From: JBBCJM01 sp037190175
GTDB taxonomy: Bacteria > Pseudomonadota > Alphaproteobacteria > Rhodobacterales > Rhodobacteraceae
Direction: 5' to 3'
Assembly (NCBI GenBank): GCA_037190175.1
Contig: JBBCJM010000213.1
Coordinates: 1-13,000 of the forward strand
DNA length: 13,000 nucleotides
Part shown: piece by piece, positions 1-6,351 of the stretch
Layout: each line of letters starts with the position of its first letter
Position numbering within the stretch: the stretch's first letter is position 1
The notes under the pieces: generated by a model
What the model was told of the DNA's origin: nothing
The model's database searches: none
Seen by the model: the letters and a program-made list of their open reading frames with translations, nothing else
Program-made: the position numbers and the translations under genes

Positions 1-728
1 GGGTGATGATCCTGCACGCCGATATCGTGTGGATCTTCATCCTCAACGTGATCGTCACCCTGCTGTTCGTGGCCGTGCTGGGCCGCATCCGCCTGTTCCC
101 GCGCGAGGAGGCGCCGGCCACCGGCAACTTCTGGCGCCAGATGCGCGACGGTTTCGCCTATGTCGCGCGGGCCCGGGCGATCCGGCTGATCATGGTCCTG
201 ATGCTGTTCGGCGGCAGCCTGGTGCGCGCGGTGCAGGAACTGGTGCCCGCCATCGCGGTGCAGAGCTTTTCCACCTCGGCCACCGGCATCGCCGTGCTGT
301 CCTCTGCCGCCGCGGCGGGGGCGATCGCCTCGGGCCTGAGCATGAGGCAGACCGAGCCCGGGCGGCTGATGCTGGGAGTCATCGTGCAATGGGCGGTGGG
401 GGCGGTCTCGGCCGTCGCGCTGGTGCTGACGGCACAGGCCTGGGTGGCGGTGGCGGCCTCGACCGTGCTGGGCTTCACCGTGGCGCGGTCGGTGATATCG
501 ACCCAGACCTTCGTGCAGCTGGCCGCCCCCGACACGTTGCGCGGCCGGGTGCTGGCGCTGCACGGGCTGATCACCCGCGCCAGCCCGGCCCTGGGCGCGC
601 TGGTGATCGGCTTCGGGGCCGACCGCATCGGCCTGCCCGGCAGCGTGACCGCGGCCGCGCTGGCCATGCTGGCGGTGGCGCTCGTGCTGACGCCATCGGC
701 CCGCCGGGTGGCGCGCGGGCTGCGATAG
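1..728 (+). CDS. MFS transporter of the MFS_3/EntS-like type, C-terminal part (5' end outside window)
   Basis: This is the C-terminal ~240 residues of a major facilitator superfamily exporter in the inner membrane. The reading frame is open to the left edge and no ribosome site precedes the first in-frame GTG/ATG at 3-8, so the true start lies upstream of the window. The translation shows about six hydrophobic helices separated by short charged loops. A loop with AAPDTLRGRVLALHGLITRA just before the last helices matches the P-x-x-x-RGR pattern of MFS_3 proteins such as the enterobactin exporter EntS. The substrate cannot be told from this part. The TAG stop at 726-728 is only 3 bases from the stop of the convergent LysR gene, leaving no room for a dedicated terminator. 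Family assignment is fairly safe; a siderophore or drug export role is only family-level inference. Confidence 0.85.
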   Translation, partial: VMILHADIVWIFILNVIVTLLFVAVLGRIRLFPREEAPATGNFWRQMRDGFAYVARARAIRLIMVLMLFGGSLVRAVQELVPAIAVQSFSTSATGIAVLSSAAAAGAIASGLSMRQTEPGRLMLGVIVQWAVGAVSAVALVLTAQAWVAVAASTVLGFTVARSVISTQTFVQLAAPDTLRGRVLALHGLITRASPALGALVIGFGADRIGLPGSVTAAALAMLAVALVLTPSARRVARGLR

Positions 729-731
729 CCC

Positions 732-1631
732 CTACCGCAGCAGCTTCAGCGACAGGTCGCGCAGGATGCGGAACGCCGCCTCGTGCAGGCGGTTGTTCAG
801 CCGGCGGGTGCGCTGGACGATCTGCACCTTCAGCGCCAGTTCGGGGGCCACGATCTTGCGCACCCGCAGGTTGCGCGCCGCCCCCGCCATCCGCCCGGCC
901 CGGCGCGAGGCCACGGTATAGCCCATGCCGTCATGCACCATCTCGAACGAGGCCTCGAGCGAATCGAGTTCCGAGGCCACCTGCAGCTTGCGCCCCATCC
1001 GCCCCAGCTCGTTCTCCAGGATCTCGCGGATGCGGTTGGGGCGGCTGTAGATGATCAGCGGGATCTCGGCCACCTCGGCCAGCGTGATCTCGGGGCCCTC
1101 GTTGGCCCCGCCCGGCGCCAGCGGCTCGAACAGGTGCAGCCGTTCCTCGACCAGTTCGGTAACCTCCAGCATCGGGCTGTTGGGCGCGTCGAACAGCACC
1201 CCCATGTCCAGCCGCCCCGACAGCAGCCATTCCTGCACCTGCGTCGAGCGGCCGTTCAGGATATGCACCTTGGCATCCGGCAGTTCCGCCCGCAGCCGCC
1301 GGATCAGCGCCGTGCTGATGGCGCTGGACAGCGACCCCGGCATCCCGATCGCCACCGATCCGGTGCGGCCCAGCCGGGCGTTCTCCATATCCTCATGCGC
1401 GCGCTGGAACAGGTCGAGGATGGTGCGGGCATGGCCGAACAGCCGCTCGCCCGCCTCGGTCGGCGTCACGCCGCGGCCGTTGCGGATCAGGAGCCGCTCC
1501 TGCAACTCGACCTCCAGCCCGTGGATCTGCCGGCTCAGCGCCGGCTGGGCGATATGCAGGAAGGCGGCGGCGCGGCTGAAACTGCCCAGTTCCACCACCT
1601 TGATGAAGTAGTTCAGCTGCCGGATGTCCAT
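732..1631 (-). CDS. LysR-family transcriptional regulator
   Basis: A 299-residue LysR-type regulator, the usual length. The N-terminal winged helix-turn-helix is clear (residues 1-60, with GSFSRAAAFLHIAQPALSRQ forming the HTH), followed by the linker helix and a periplasmic-binding-like effector domain from about residue 90 to the end. I chose the ATG at 1631 because MDIRQLNYF is the canonical LysR start and GGGAGGGGG lies just upstream (1635-1643). An in-frame ATG at 1688 would add 19 atypical residues. The gene is divergent from the rubredoxin/cupin/binding-protein unit across a 114-bp gap, the classic arrangement of a LysR regulator and its target, so control of that unit is the obvious inference. 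The inducer is unknown. Confidence 0.93.
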   Translation of the reverse strand: MDIRQLNYFIKVVELGSFSRAAAFLHIAQPALSRQIHGLEVELQERLLIRNGRGVTPTEAGERLFGHARTILDLFQRAHEDMENARLGRTGSVAIGMPGSLSSAISTALIRRLRAELPDAKVHILNGRSTQVQEWLLSGRLDMGVLFDAPNSPMLEVTELVEERLHLFEPLAPGGANEGPEITLAEVAEIPLIIYSRPNRIREILENELGRMGRKLQVASELDSLEASFEMVHDGMGYTVASRRAGRMAGAARNLRVRKIVAPELALKVQIVQRTRRLNNRLHEAAFRILRDLSLKLLR

Positions 1632-1745
1632 GCGCCCCCTCCCATGCCGGAACACTATATCTGATAGCGCGCCAGTCCGAATAGTCATGCCTGCGCGGCT
1701 GGACTAGGGTTCCCGCGACAGGGTTTCCGCCGCGAGGGCAGGCGC
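1632..1745. promoter_or_regulatory. Divergent promoter/operator region between the LysR gene and rubredoxin
   Basis: This 114-bp gap must hold the promoters of both divergent units. It contains a perfect short palindrome TATC-T-GATA at 1658-1666 and an inverted repeat TAGTC (1682-1686)/GACTA (1702-1706) separated by 15 bases. LysR proteins generally bind interrupted dyads of the T-N11-A kind in such gaps, so these are candidate operator half-sites. No convincing -35/-10 pair is visible for either direction. The operator assignment is inference from position and symmetry. Confidence 0.4.
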
Positions 1746-1925
1746 ATGACACAACCGTTGCGGGTCTGGGAATGCCTCCTCTGCGGCTGGCGCTATGACG
1801 AGGCGGAGGGCGATCCCGATGGCGGCCTGCCGCCCGGCACCCGCTGGGAAGACGTGCCCGACGACTGGATGTGCCCCGAATGCGGGGCGGCCAAGGCGAA
1901 CTTCGACATGGCCGTGGTGGGCTGA
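1746..1925 (+). CDS. Rubredoxin
   Basis: A 59-residue small iron protein. The two rubredoxin knuckles are complete: C10-L-L-C13-G-W and C43-P-E-C46-G, supplying the four cysteines that hold one Fe. The intervening acidic stretch with PPGTRWEDVPDDWMCPECGAAK is standard for rubredoxins, and the length is normal. Rubredoxins carry single electrons in the cytoplasm, to alkane hydroxylases, oxygen/ROS reductases or other oxygenases. None of these partners is visible here, so the acceptor is unknown. The gene is first in a rightward unit; the cupin gene starts 17 bases after its stop. Starting at ATG 1746, AGGGCAGGCGC immediately upstream is a modest ribosome site. Confidence 0.93.
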   Translation: MTQPLRVWECLLCGWRYDEAEGDPDGGLPPGTRWEDVPDDWMCPECGAAKANFDMAVVG

Positions 1926-1930
1926 CACTC

Positions 1931-1940
1931 GAGGAGGTGA
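1931..1940 (+). promoter_or_regulatory. Strong ribosome binding site for the cupin gene
   Basis: GAGGAGGTGA contains GGAGGTGA (1933-1940), an exact complement of the 3' end of 16S rRNA, with 5 bases between GGAGG and the ATG at 1943. It fixes the start of the cupin gene at 1943, rather than the earlier in-frame ATG at 1871, which lies inside the rubredoxin gene. It also suggests the cupin is translated more strongly than its neighbours. Confidence 0.8.
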
Positions 1941-1942
1941 CG

Positions 1943-2701
1943 ATGGTGGACTCCGTGTCCTACGCGATGAAGGAACCCGACCGCTTCCGCCGCGGCAACG
2001 GCTGGAAGGTCAACCTGTTCGGCAAGAATTCCGACATGCCCCGGCCGGACCTCCAGGCCTTCCGCGTCGACATGAACGCCGGGCAGGTGCTCGACTCGCA
2101 TTTCCACATCGTCGACCAGTTCCAGATCTTCATCGCCGGATCGGGCAGCATCGGCCGCGACCGCACCGACGTGGTGACCGCGCATTATGCCGACCACCAC
2201 ACCGGCTATGGCCCCTTGGTGGCCGGGCCGCAGGGGATGTCCTATCTGACGCTGCGCTCCAAGACCGATGCGGGGCTGGTCAAGCTCTCCACCCCCAATG
2301 TGCGGGACCAGCTGAAGCCCACCAAGCGGCGGCATGGCGTCTCCGCCCCGGTCACCCTGTCGATCCCGCCGGTGATGCAGCACCGCGAGGCGCCGGTGGT
2401 CGAGACGGTGATGGAGGAAAAGCCCGGCCATGACGGGATGACGGTGCGGGTCTGCCGGCTGGGCGCCAACCAGAGCATCGCCGCCCCCGACCCCGCCGGC
2501 ACCGGGGGCTATTACGTGGTCGTGATGAACGGGGCGCTGGTCCATGACGGCGAGACCCTGCGGCCCTGGTCGCTGCTCTTCGTGCGGCAGGACGAGGCGG
2601 CGCCGGTGCTCAAGGCTGCCGGCGAGGGGGTCGAGGTCATGGTGGCGGTGTTCCCGGTCTGGGACGACTGGATGGCGCAGGTCGGCGAGGCGGTGGCATG
2701 A
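1943..2701 (+). CDS. Cupin-fold protein of unknown function
   Basis: A 252-residue cytoplasmic protein without signal peptide or membrane segment. Residues 47-66 fit cupin motif 1, G-x5-H-x-H-x3-4-E-x6-G, with H53 and H55 as metal ligands; the usual Glu position is occupied by Q59 (or D58). More histidines follow at H81, H85 and H86. The C-terminal half (about residues 160-250) looks like a second, metal-less cupin-like barrel: short beta-rich segments such as YYVVVMNGALVHDGETLRPWSLLFV. I therefore read it as a probable bicupin, with the second domain less certain. Cupins range from dioxygenases and isomerases to ligand sensors, so no reaction can be assigned. It lies 17 bases after rubredoxin and overlaps the next gene by 4 bases (ATGA), implying co-translation. 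Confidence 0.82.
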   Translation: MVDSVSYAMKEPDRFRRGNGWKVNLFGKNSDMPRPDLQAFRVDMNAGQVLDSHFHIVDQFQIFIAGSGSIGRDRTDVVTAHYADHHTGYGPLVAGPQGMSYLTLRSKTDAGLVKLSTPNVRDQLKPTKRRHGVSAPVTLSIPPVMQHREAPVVETVMEEKPGHDGMTVRVCRLGANQSIAAPDPAGTGGYYVVVMNGALVHDGETLRPWSLLFVRQDEAAPVLKAAGEGVEVMVAVFPVWDDWMAQVGEAVA

Positions 2702-3426
2702 CCCTGCCGCCGGCCAGCCTGACGGACTATGCCCCCGGCGGAAGGCTGCGGGTGGCGATCAACCACGGCAATGTCATCCTGGCCGGGCGCGATGCGGAGG
2801 GGCCGAAGGGCATCAGCGTCGATCTGGCCCGCGCTTTGGCCGCCGAGTTGGGGGTGGAGCCCGATTTCGTCGAATACGACCGCGCCGTCGATGTCGCCTC
2901 GCGGGCCGACAAGGACGCGTGGGATGTCTGCTTCCTGGCCGTCGATCCGGCCCGGGCGCAGGCCATCGCCTTCACCCAGCCCTATATCCGCATCGAAGGC
3001 TGCTATCTGGTCGGCCCGGGCTCGCCCGCGCAGACCGCCGAGGACGTGGTGCGGCTGGGCCTGCGGATCGGCGCGGTCGAGGGCAGCGCCTATGCCCTGC
3101 ATCTGGGCCGCGCGCCGGGGGCCGAGAACCTGGTGCTGATGCCCGCCTTCGCCGCGGCCTGCCGGGCCTTCGACAGCGGCGCCATCGACGGGCTGGCCGG
3201 CATCCGCCGGGCGATGCAGGGCGTGGCCAGTTCCCGCCCCGGCGCCCGCCTGCTGGAGCCGCCGTTCATGGAGATCCGCCAGGCCATGGGCCTTCCCGCC
3301 GCCCGCCCCGCCGCCCATGCGCATCTGTCGGCCTTTCTCGCCGAACGCGCCCGGAACGGCAGCCTGGCCCGGATTCTGGAGGCGCACGGCGTGGACGGCG
3401 CCTGCGCCCTCATGCCGGGGCAATAG
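2698..3426 (+). CDS. Family-3 solute-binding-like protein lacking a signal peptide
   Basis: A 242-residue protein with the bilobed fold of amino-acid-type extracellular binding proteins (SBP_bac_3). The N-terminal strand RLRVAINHGNVI, the helix GISVDLARALAAELGV, the stretch DVCFLAVDPARAQAIAFTQPY (with an Arg where these proteins contact the ligand carboxylate) and the GAIDGLAG segment with its Asp follow the family order. What is missing is any hydrophobic export signal: the protein opens MTLPPASLTDYAPGG and goes straight into the first strand. The ATG at 2698 overlaps the cupin TGA, so no longer start fits the operon. No permease or ATPase is adjacent. I infer a cytoplasmic ligand-binding or enzymatic role (some SBP-fold proteins are dehydratases). 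The fold is fairly sure; the role is unknown. Confidence 0.85.
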   Translation: MTLPPASLTDYAPGGRLRVAINHGNVILAGRDAEGPKGISVDLARALAAELGVEPDFVEYDRAVDVASRADKDAWDVCFLAVDPARAQAIAFTQPYIRIEGCYLVGPGSPAQTAEDVVRLGLRIGAVEGSAYALHLGRAPGAENLVLMPAFAAACRAFDSGAIDGLAGIRRAMQGVASSRPGARLLEPPFMEIRQAMGLPAARPAAHAHLSAFLAERARNGSLARILEAHGVDGACALMPGQ

Positions 3427-3453
3427 GGGCCGCCCGGCGCAGCCTTATCGCTT

Positions 3454-3477
3454 TACCCCGCCGCCCGGCGCGGGGTA
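3454..3477. repeat. Perfect inverted repeat (8-bp arms) between the SBP-like gene and eno
   Basis: TACCCCGC (3454-3461) and GCGGGGTA (3470-3477) are perfect arms around an 8-base loop. As RNA this is a GC-rich hairpin 28 bases after the upstream stop codon, but no T-run follows, so a classical intrinsic terminator is not supported. It may be a weak terminator or protein site. Its loop region shares the 12-mer GCCGCCCGGCGC (3460-3471) with another copy at 3429-3440. Confidence 0.45.
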
Positions 3478-3495
3478 TGCAGGCGCGAAACGGCT

Positions 3496-3513
3496 GCCGT
3501 TAACGCTAACGGC
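3496..3513. promoter_or_regulatory. Operator-like palindrome upstream of eno (LacI-type)
   Basis: GCCGTTA-ACGC-TAACGGC is an inverted repeat with perfect 7-base arms, ending 18 bases before the enolase ATG. Its core, GTTAACGCTAAC (3499-3510), is the even-length, CG-centred shape typical of LacI-family operators. It is close to the motif I recall for the alphaproteobacterial central-carbon regulator CceR/PckR, which controls glycolytic and gluconeogenic genes. A possible -35/-10 pair, TTTACC (3452-3457) and TATGCA (3476-3481) with 18-bp spacing, would put the palindrome just past the transcription start, a repressing position. The symmetry and place are visible; the regulator's identity is inference. 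Confidence 0.6.
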
Positions 3514-3531
3514 CCGCATCCGGAGGCATCC

Positions 3532-4809
3532 ATGACCACCATCATCGACATCCACGCCCGCGAGATCCTCGACAGCCGCGGCAATCCCACCGTGGAGGTG
3601 GACGTGCAGCTGGAATCGGGCGCCACGGGCCGCGCCGCGGTGCCCTCGGGCGCCTCGACCGGCGCGCATGAGGCGGTGGAGCGGCGCGACGGCGATGCCG
3701 CGCGCTACAAGGGCAAGGGCGTGCTGGAGGCGGTGGCCGCGGTGAACGGCGAGATCGCCGAGGAACTGGTGGGCTATGACGCGCTGGACCAGATCGGCAT
3801 CGACCGCACCATGATCGAGCTGGACGGCACCCCCAACAAGGGCCGGCTGGGCGCCAACGCCATCCTGGGCGTCTCGCTGGCCGTGGCCAAGGCGGCCGCC
3901 GAGGCCACCGGGCAGCCCTTGTTCCGCTATGTCGGCGGCACCGCGGCCCGCGTCCTGCCGGTGCCGATGATGAACATCATCAACGGCGGGGCCCATGCCG
4001 ACAATCCCATCGACATCCAGGAATTCATGATCATGCCGGTGGGCGCCAGCGACATCCGCGAGGCGGTGCGCATGGGCTCCGAAGTGTTCCACACGCTGAA
4101 GAAGGGGCTGTCGCAGGCCGGCCTCTCCACCGGGGTGGGCGACGAGGGCGGCTTCGCGCCCAACCTGCGCTCGGCCCGCGCGGCGCTGGACTTCATCCTG
4201 AAGGCCATCGAGGAGGCGGGCTATGCCCCGGGGCAGGACATCCACCTGGCGCTGGACTGCGCCGCGACCGAGTACTTCAAGGACGGCAAGTACGAGCTTG
4301 CCGGGGAACGGAAATCCCTGACGCCGGCCCAGAACGTGGCCTATCTCGCCCGGCTGGCGGCCGACTATCCGATCATCTCGATCGAGGACGGCTGCGCCGA
4401 GGACGACTGGGAGGGCTGGAAGCTGCTGACCGACAAGCTGGGGGGCAAGGTGCAGCTGGTGGGCGACGACCTCTTCGTGACCAACCCCCGCCGGCTGGCC
4501 GAGGGGATCGCCAAGGGCTGCGCCAACTCGATGCTGGTCAAGGTCAACCAGATCGGCACCCTGACCGAGACCTTGCAGGCGGTCGAGATGGCCCATCGCG
4601 CCCGCTATACCAACGTGATGTCCCACCGCTCGGGCGAGACCGAGGACGCCACCATCGCCGACCTGGCCGTGGCCACCAACTGCGGCCAGATCAAGACCGG
4701 CTCGCTGGCCCGTTCCGACCGGCTGGCCAAGTACAACCAGCTGATCCGCATCGAGGAGATTCTGGGCGAGACGGCGGAATACGCCGGGGATTCCATCCTG
4801 AGGGGGTGA
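3532..4809 (+). CDS. eno: Enolase (phosphopyruvate hydratase)
   Basis: A complete 425-residue cytoplasmic enolase interconverting 2-phosphoglycerate and phosphoenolpyruvate in glycolysis and gluconeogenesis, with Mg2+. The N-terminal domain starts canonically (IIDIHAREILDSRGNPTVEV) and carries the mobile SGAST loop at 39-43. The barrel has H156, the GDEGGFAP motif with E205, metal ligands D242, E285 (SIEDG) and D312 (GDD), the catalytic lysine K337 in LVKVNQIGTLTET, the SHRSGETED signature at 364-372 and K388 in IKTG. Nothing is missing. GGAGG at 3522-3526 fixes the ATG. The upstream LacI-type palindrome suggests regulation by carbon status. A small exported protein gene begins 2 bases after the stop codon. 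Confidence 0.99.
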   Translation: MTTIIDIHAREILDSRGNPTVEVDVQLESGATGRAAVPSGASTGAHEAVERRDGDAARYKGKGVLEAVAAVNGEIAEELVGYDALDQIGIDRTMIELDGTPNKGRLGANAILGVSLAVAKAAAEATGQPLFRYVGGTAARVLPVPMMNIINGGAHADNPIDIQEFMIMPVGASDIREAVRMGSEVFHTLKKGLSQAGLSTGVGDEGGFAPNLRSARAALDFILKAIEEAGYAPGQDIHLALDCAATEYFKDGKYELAGERKSLTPAQNVAYLARLAADYPIISIEDGCAEDDWEGWKLLTDKLGGKVQLVGDDLFVTNPRRLAEGIAKGCANSMLVKVNQIGTLTETLQAVEMAHRARYTNVMSHRSGETEDATIADLAVATNCGQIKTGSLARSDRLAKYNQLIRIEEILGETAEYAGDSILRG

Positions 4810-4811
4810 GG

Positions 4812-5288
4812 ATGCGCGGGCTTCTGCTGCTGCTTCTGGCCCTGCCCGCGCCCGCGGCGGCGCTGTCCTGCCTGCCGTGGGACATCCGCGCCGCCTACTG
4901 GCGCCACGCGGACGCGGCCGAGACCTATGTGCTGGCGCTGGGCCGCTTTTCCGCCCTGCGCGAGCCCTTCCACGACCGCGCCAAGGACGTGGTGATCTGG
5001 CAGGCGACCTTCACCGGCCACCGCGCCTCGGCCCGGGCCTTCGACCGGCCCTTCACCGCCGAAGTGACCATCGAGGACCGCCTGTTCACCGGCATCGCCG
5101 GGGGCGAGCGGCTGCCCGGCGAACTGGCCCGCGGGCTGCCGGGGCTGACCGGCCTCGTCTTCCTGCGCCAGACGCCGGGCGGCTATGTCGTCACCACCGC
5201 GCTCTGCGAGCCGGTGGTCGACACCGACCCGACGCATGTCCGCCCCGCGCTCGACTGCCTGAACCGGCGGAGCTGCCCGCGGCGGTGA
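4812..5288 (+). CDS. Small exported protein of unknown function
   Basis: A 158-residue protein I do not recognise. It begins with a textbook Sec signal peptide: MRGLLLLLLALPAPAAALSC, a hydrophobic run followed by an Ala-rich cleavage region (probable cut near residues 17-19), so it should act in the periplasm. Cysteines at 20, 132, 149 and 155 could form two disulfides; C20 sits right after the signal in ALSC, so a lipoprotein is conceivable but the lipobox is poor. The rest is a compact beta-rich domain (VIWQATFTGHR, AEVTIEDRLFTGIAG, GYVVTTALCEPVV). I chose ATG 4812, with AGGGGGTGAGG directly upstream; a GTG at 4806 overlaps the enolase stop and is the alternative. Placement suggests translation coupled to enolase, but a functional link is not evident. 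Confidence 0.75.
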   Translation: MRGLLLLLLALPAPAAALSCLPWDIRAAYWRHADAAETYVLALGRFSALREPFHDRAKDVVIWQATFTGHRASARAFDRPFTAEVTIEDRLFTGIAGGERLPGELARGLPGLTGLVFLRQTPGGYVVTTALCEPVVDTDPTHVRPALDCLNRRSCPRR

Positions 5289-5292
5289 CCGG

Positions 5293-5311
5293 GGCCCCGG
5301 GGCGCGGGGCC
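5293..5311 (+). terminator. GC-rich hairpin after the eno unit, possible terminator
   Basis: GGCCCCG (5293-5299) and CGGGGCC (5305-5311) form a 7-bp perfect stem with a 5-base loop, starting 5 bases after the stop codon of the exported-protein gene. No T-run follows, so termination is plausible only by position. The rest of the gap to 5408 shows no confident promoter for the next gene. Confidence 0.4.
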
Positions 5312-5408
5312 GGCGATCCAGTTCCTTGAATTCGCACCCGAGAAAAGCTGTTTCCACCTTTCGGCCGGCGCATTAGGCTGCCCACGCCATGCGAAGGGGG
5401 AGAATGCC

Positions 5409-6329
5409 GTGCTGGGCGATGGAAGCGTCAGGTTCGCCGTCAATGTCTACGAATTCCCGCACAACGGCGACTGGCCCGGCATGATGGAGTTCATCACCAC
5501 CGCTGACCGGCTGGGCTACGACAAGATCCGCCTCGTGGATCATGTCGTGGGCGTGGTGGCCGAGAAGCACCCGGAGATGGCCCAGACGACCTATACCCAC
5601 GCCAGCGCCTATCACGAGGTCTTCACGCTGATGGCCTATCTTTCGGCGCTGACCAAGGACATCAAGCTGGTCACCGGCGTGCTGAACCTGCCGCAGCGCC
5701 AGACCGCGCTGGTGGCCAAGCAGGCGGCGGAGGTCGACTTCCTGTCCGGCGGCCGGCTGATCCTGGCCTGCGGCCTCGGCTACAACTCGGTCGAGTTCGA
5801 GGCGATGGGCTGGTCGCTGAAGGATCGCGGCCGGCGCGCGGACGAGCAGATCCCGCTGCTGCGCCGGCTGTGGACCGAGGAGGCCGTCACCCACGAAGGC
5901 ACCTTCGACACCATGCACGACGTGGGCATCAACCCCAAGCCGGTGCAGCAGCCCATCCCCATCTGGCTGGGCGCCGGCCGGCTGGCCAATCCGGTTCCGC
6001 CCGAGGCGGCCGAGAAGCGCATCGCCCGCCTGGCCGACGGCTGGTGCCCGCTGTTCACCGTGCCCAGGGGCGAGCGCGGGCTGAACGCCGAGGCCATCGC
6101 CTCGATCGAGCGCGTCAACCGCTATGCCCGCGACTTCGGCCGCGACCCGGACAAGGACCTGGCCCTCGAACTCGGCGTCTCGCCCACCGGCCGGCCCAAG
6201 GCGGAGGTGCTGGACGAGATCAAGGCGCTGCGCGACCTGGGCGCGCGGCATATCCACGCCCGCTTCACCGGCAGGTCCGCCCGCGAGCAGATCGACGAGC
6301 TGAAGCGTTTCGCGGATCTGGTCGCCTGA
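5409..6329 (+). CDS. Luciferase-like (LLM class) flavin-dependent oxidoreductase
   Basis: A 306-residue member of the bacterial luciferase-like monooxygenase superfamily, a TIM-barrel using reduced flavin (FMN or F420). Visible marks are an early barrel strand with LGYDKIRLVDHV, the segment LPQRQTALVAKQAAEVDFLSGGRL and GLGYNSVEFEAMG, the conserved core around the flavin site, then the long insertion with PIWLGAGR. It most resembles the group annotated as F420-dependent TIGR03619-type oxidoreductases. Whether this organism makes F420 cannot be told, so cofactor and substrate are open. The start is GTG 5409, preceded by AAGGGGGAGA; an ATG at 5404 is out of frame. The pseudouridine synthase gene follows after 22 bases. 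Confidence 0.88.
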   Translation: MLGDGSVRFAVNVYEFPHNGDWPGMMEFITTADRLGYDKIRLVDHVVGVVAEKHPEMAQTTYTHASAYHEVFTLMAYLSALTKDIKLVTGVLNLPQRQTALVAKQAAEVDFLSGGRLILACGLGYNSVEFEAMGWSLKDRGRRADEQIPLLRRLWTEEAVTHEGTFDTMHDVGINPKPVQQPIPIWLGAGRLANPVPPEAAEKRIARLADGWCPLFTVPRGERGLNAEAIASIERVNRYARDFGRDPDKDLALELGVSPTGRPKAEVLDEIKALRDLGARHIHARFTGRSAREQIDELKRFADLVA

Positions 6330-6351
6330 TCGCGGCCGCCCGGACCACTCG

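Noticed and set aside
783..1664. Long open frame on the plus strand opposite the LysR gene
   Set aside because: Its translation is rich in His, Gln, Arg and Pro with no domain, which is the usual antisense shadow in high-GC DNA; the LysR reading is unmistakable.
2698..3426. The SBP-like protein as the missing binding protein of the polyamine-type importer
   Set aside because: It belongs to the amino-acid-type family 3, not the PotD family, lacks an export signal, and is about 7 kb away on the other strand.
3445..4626. 393-codon frame antisense to enolase
   Set aside because: Enolase is certain on the other strand, and the antisense product is His/Gly/Arg-rich with no recognisable domain.
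5289..5300. Perfect 12-base palindrome CCGGGGCCCCGG
   Set aside because: It is pure G+C and sits inside the longer hairpin region already noted; such palindromes arise easily at this base composition.
5327..5355. TTGAAT/CTTGAA at 5326-5332 as a sigma-70 or RpoH -35 box for the oxidoreductase gene
   Set aside because: No acceptable -10 element lies at the required distance.
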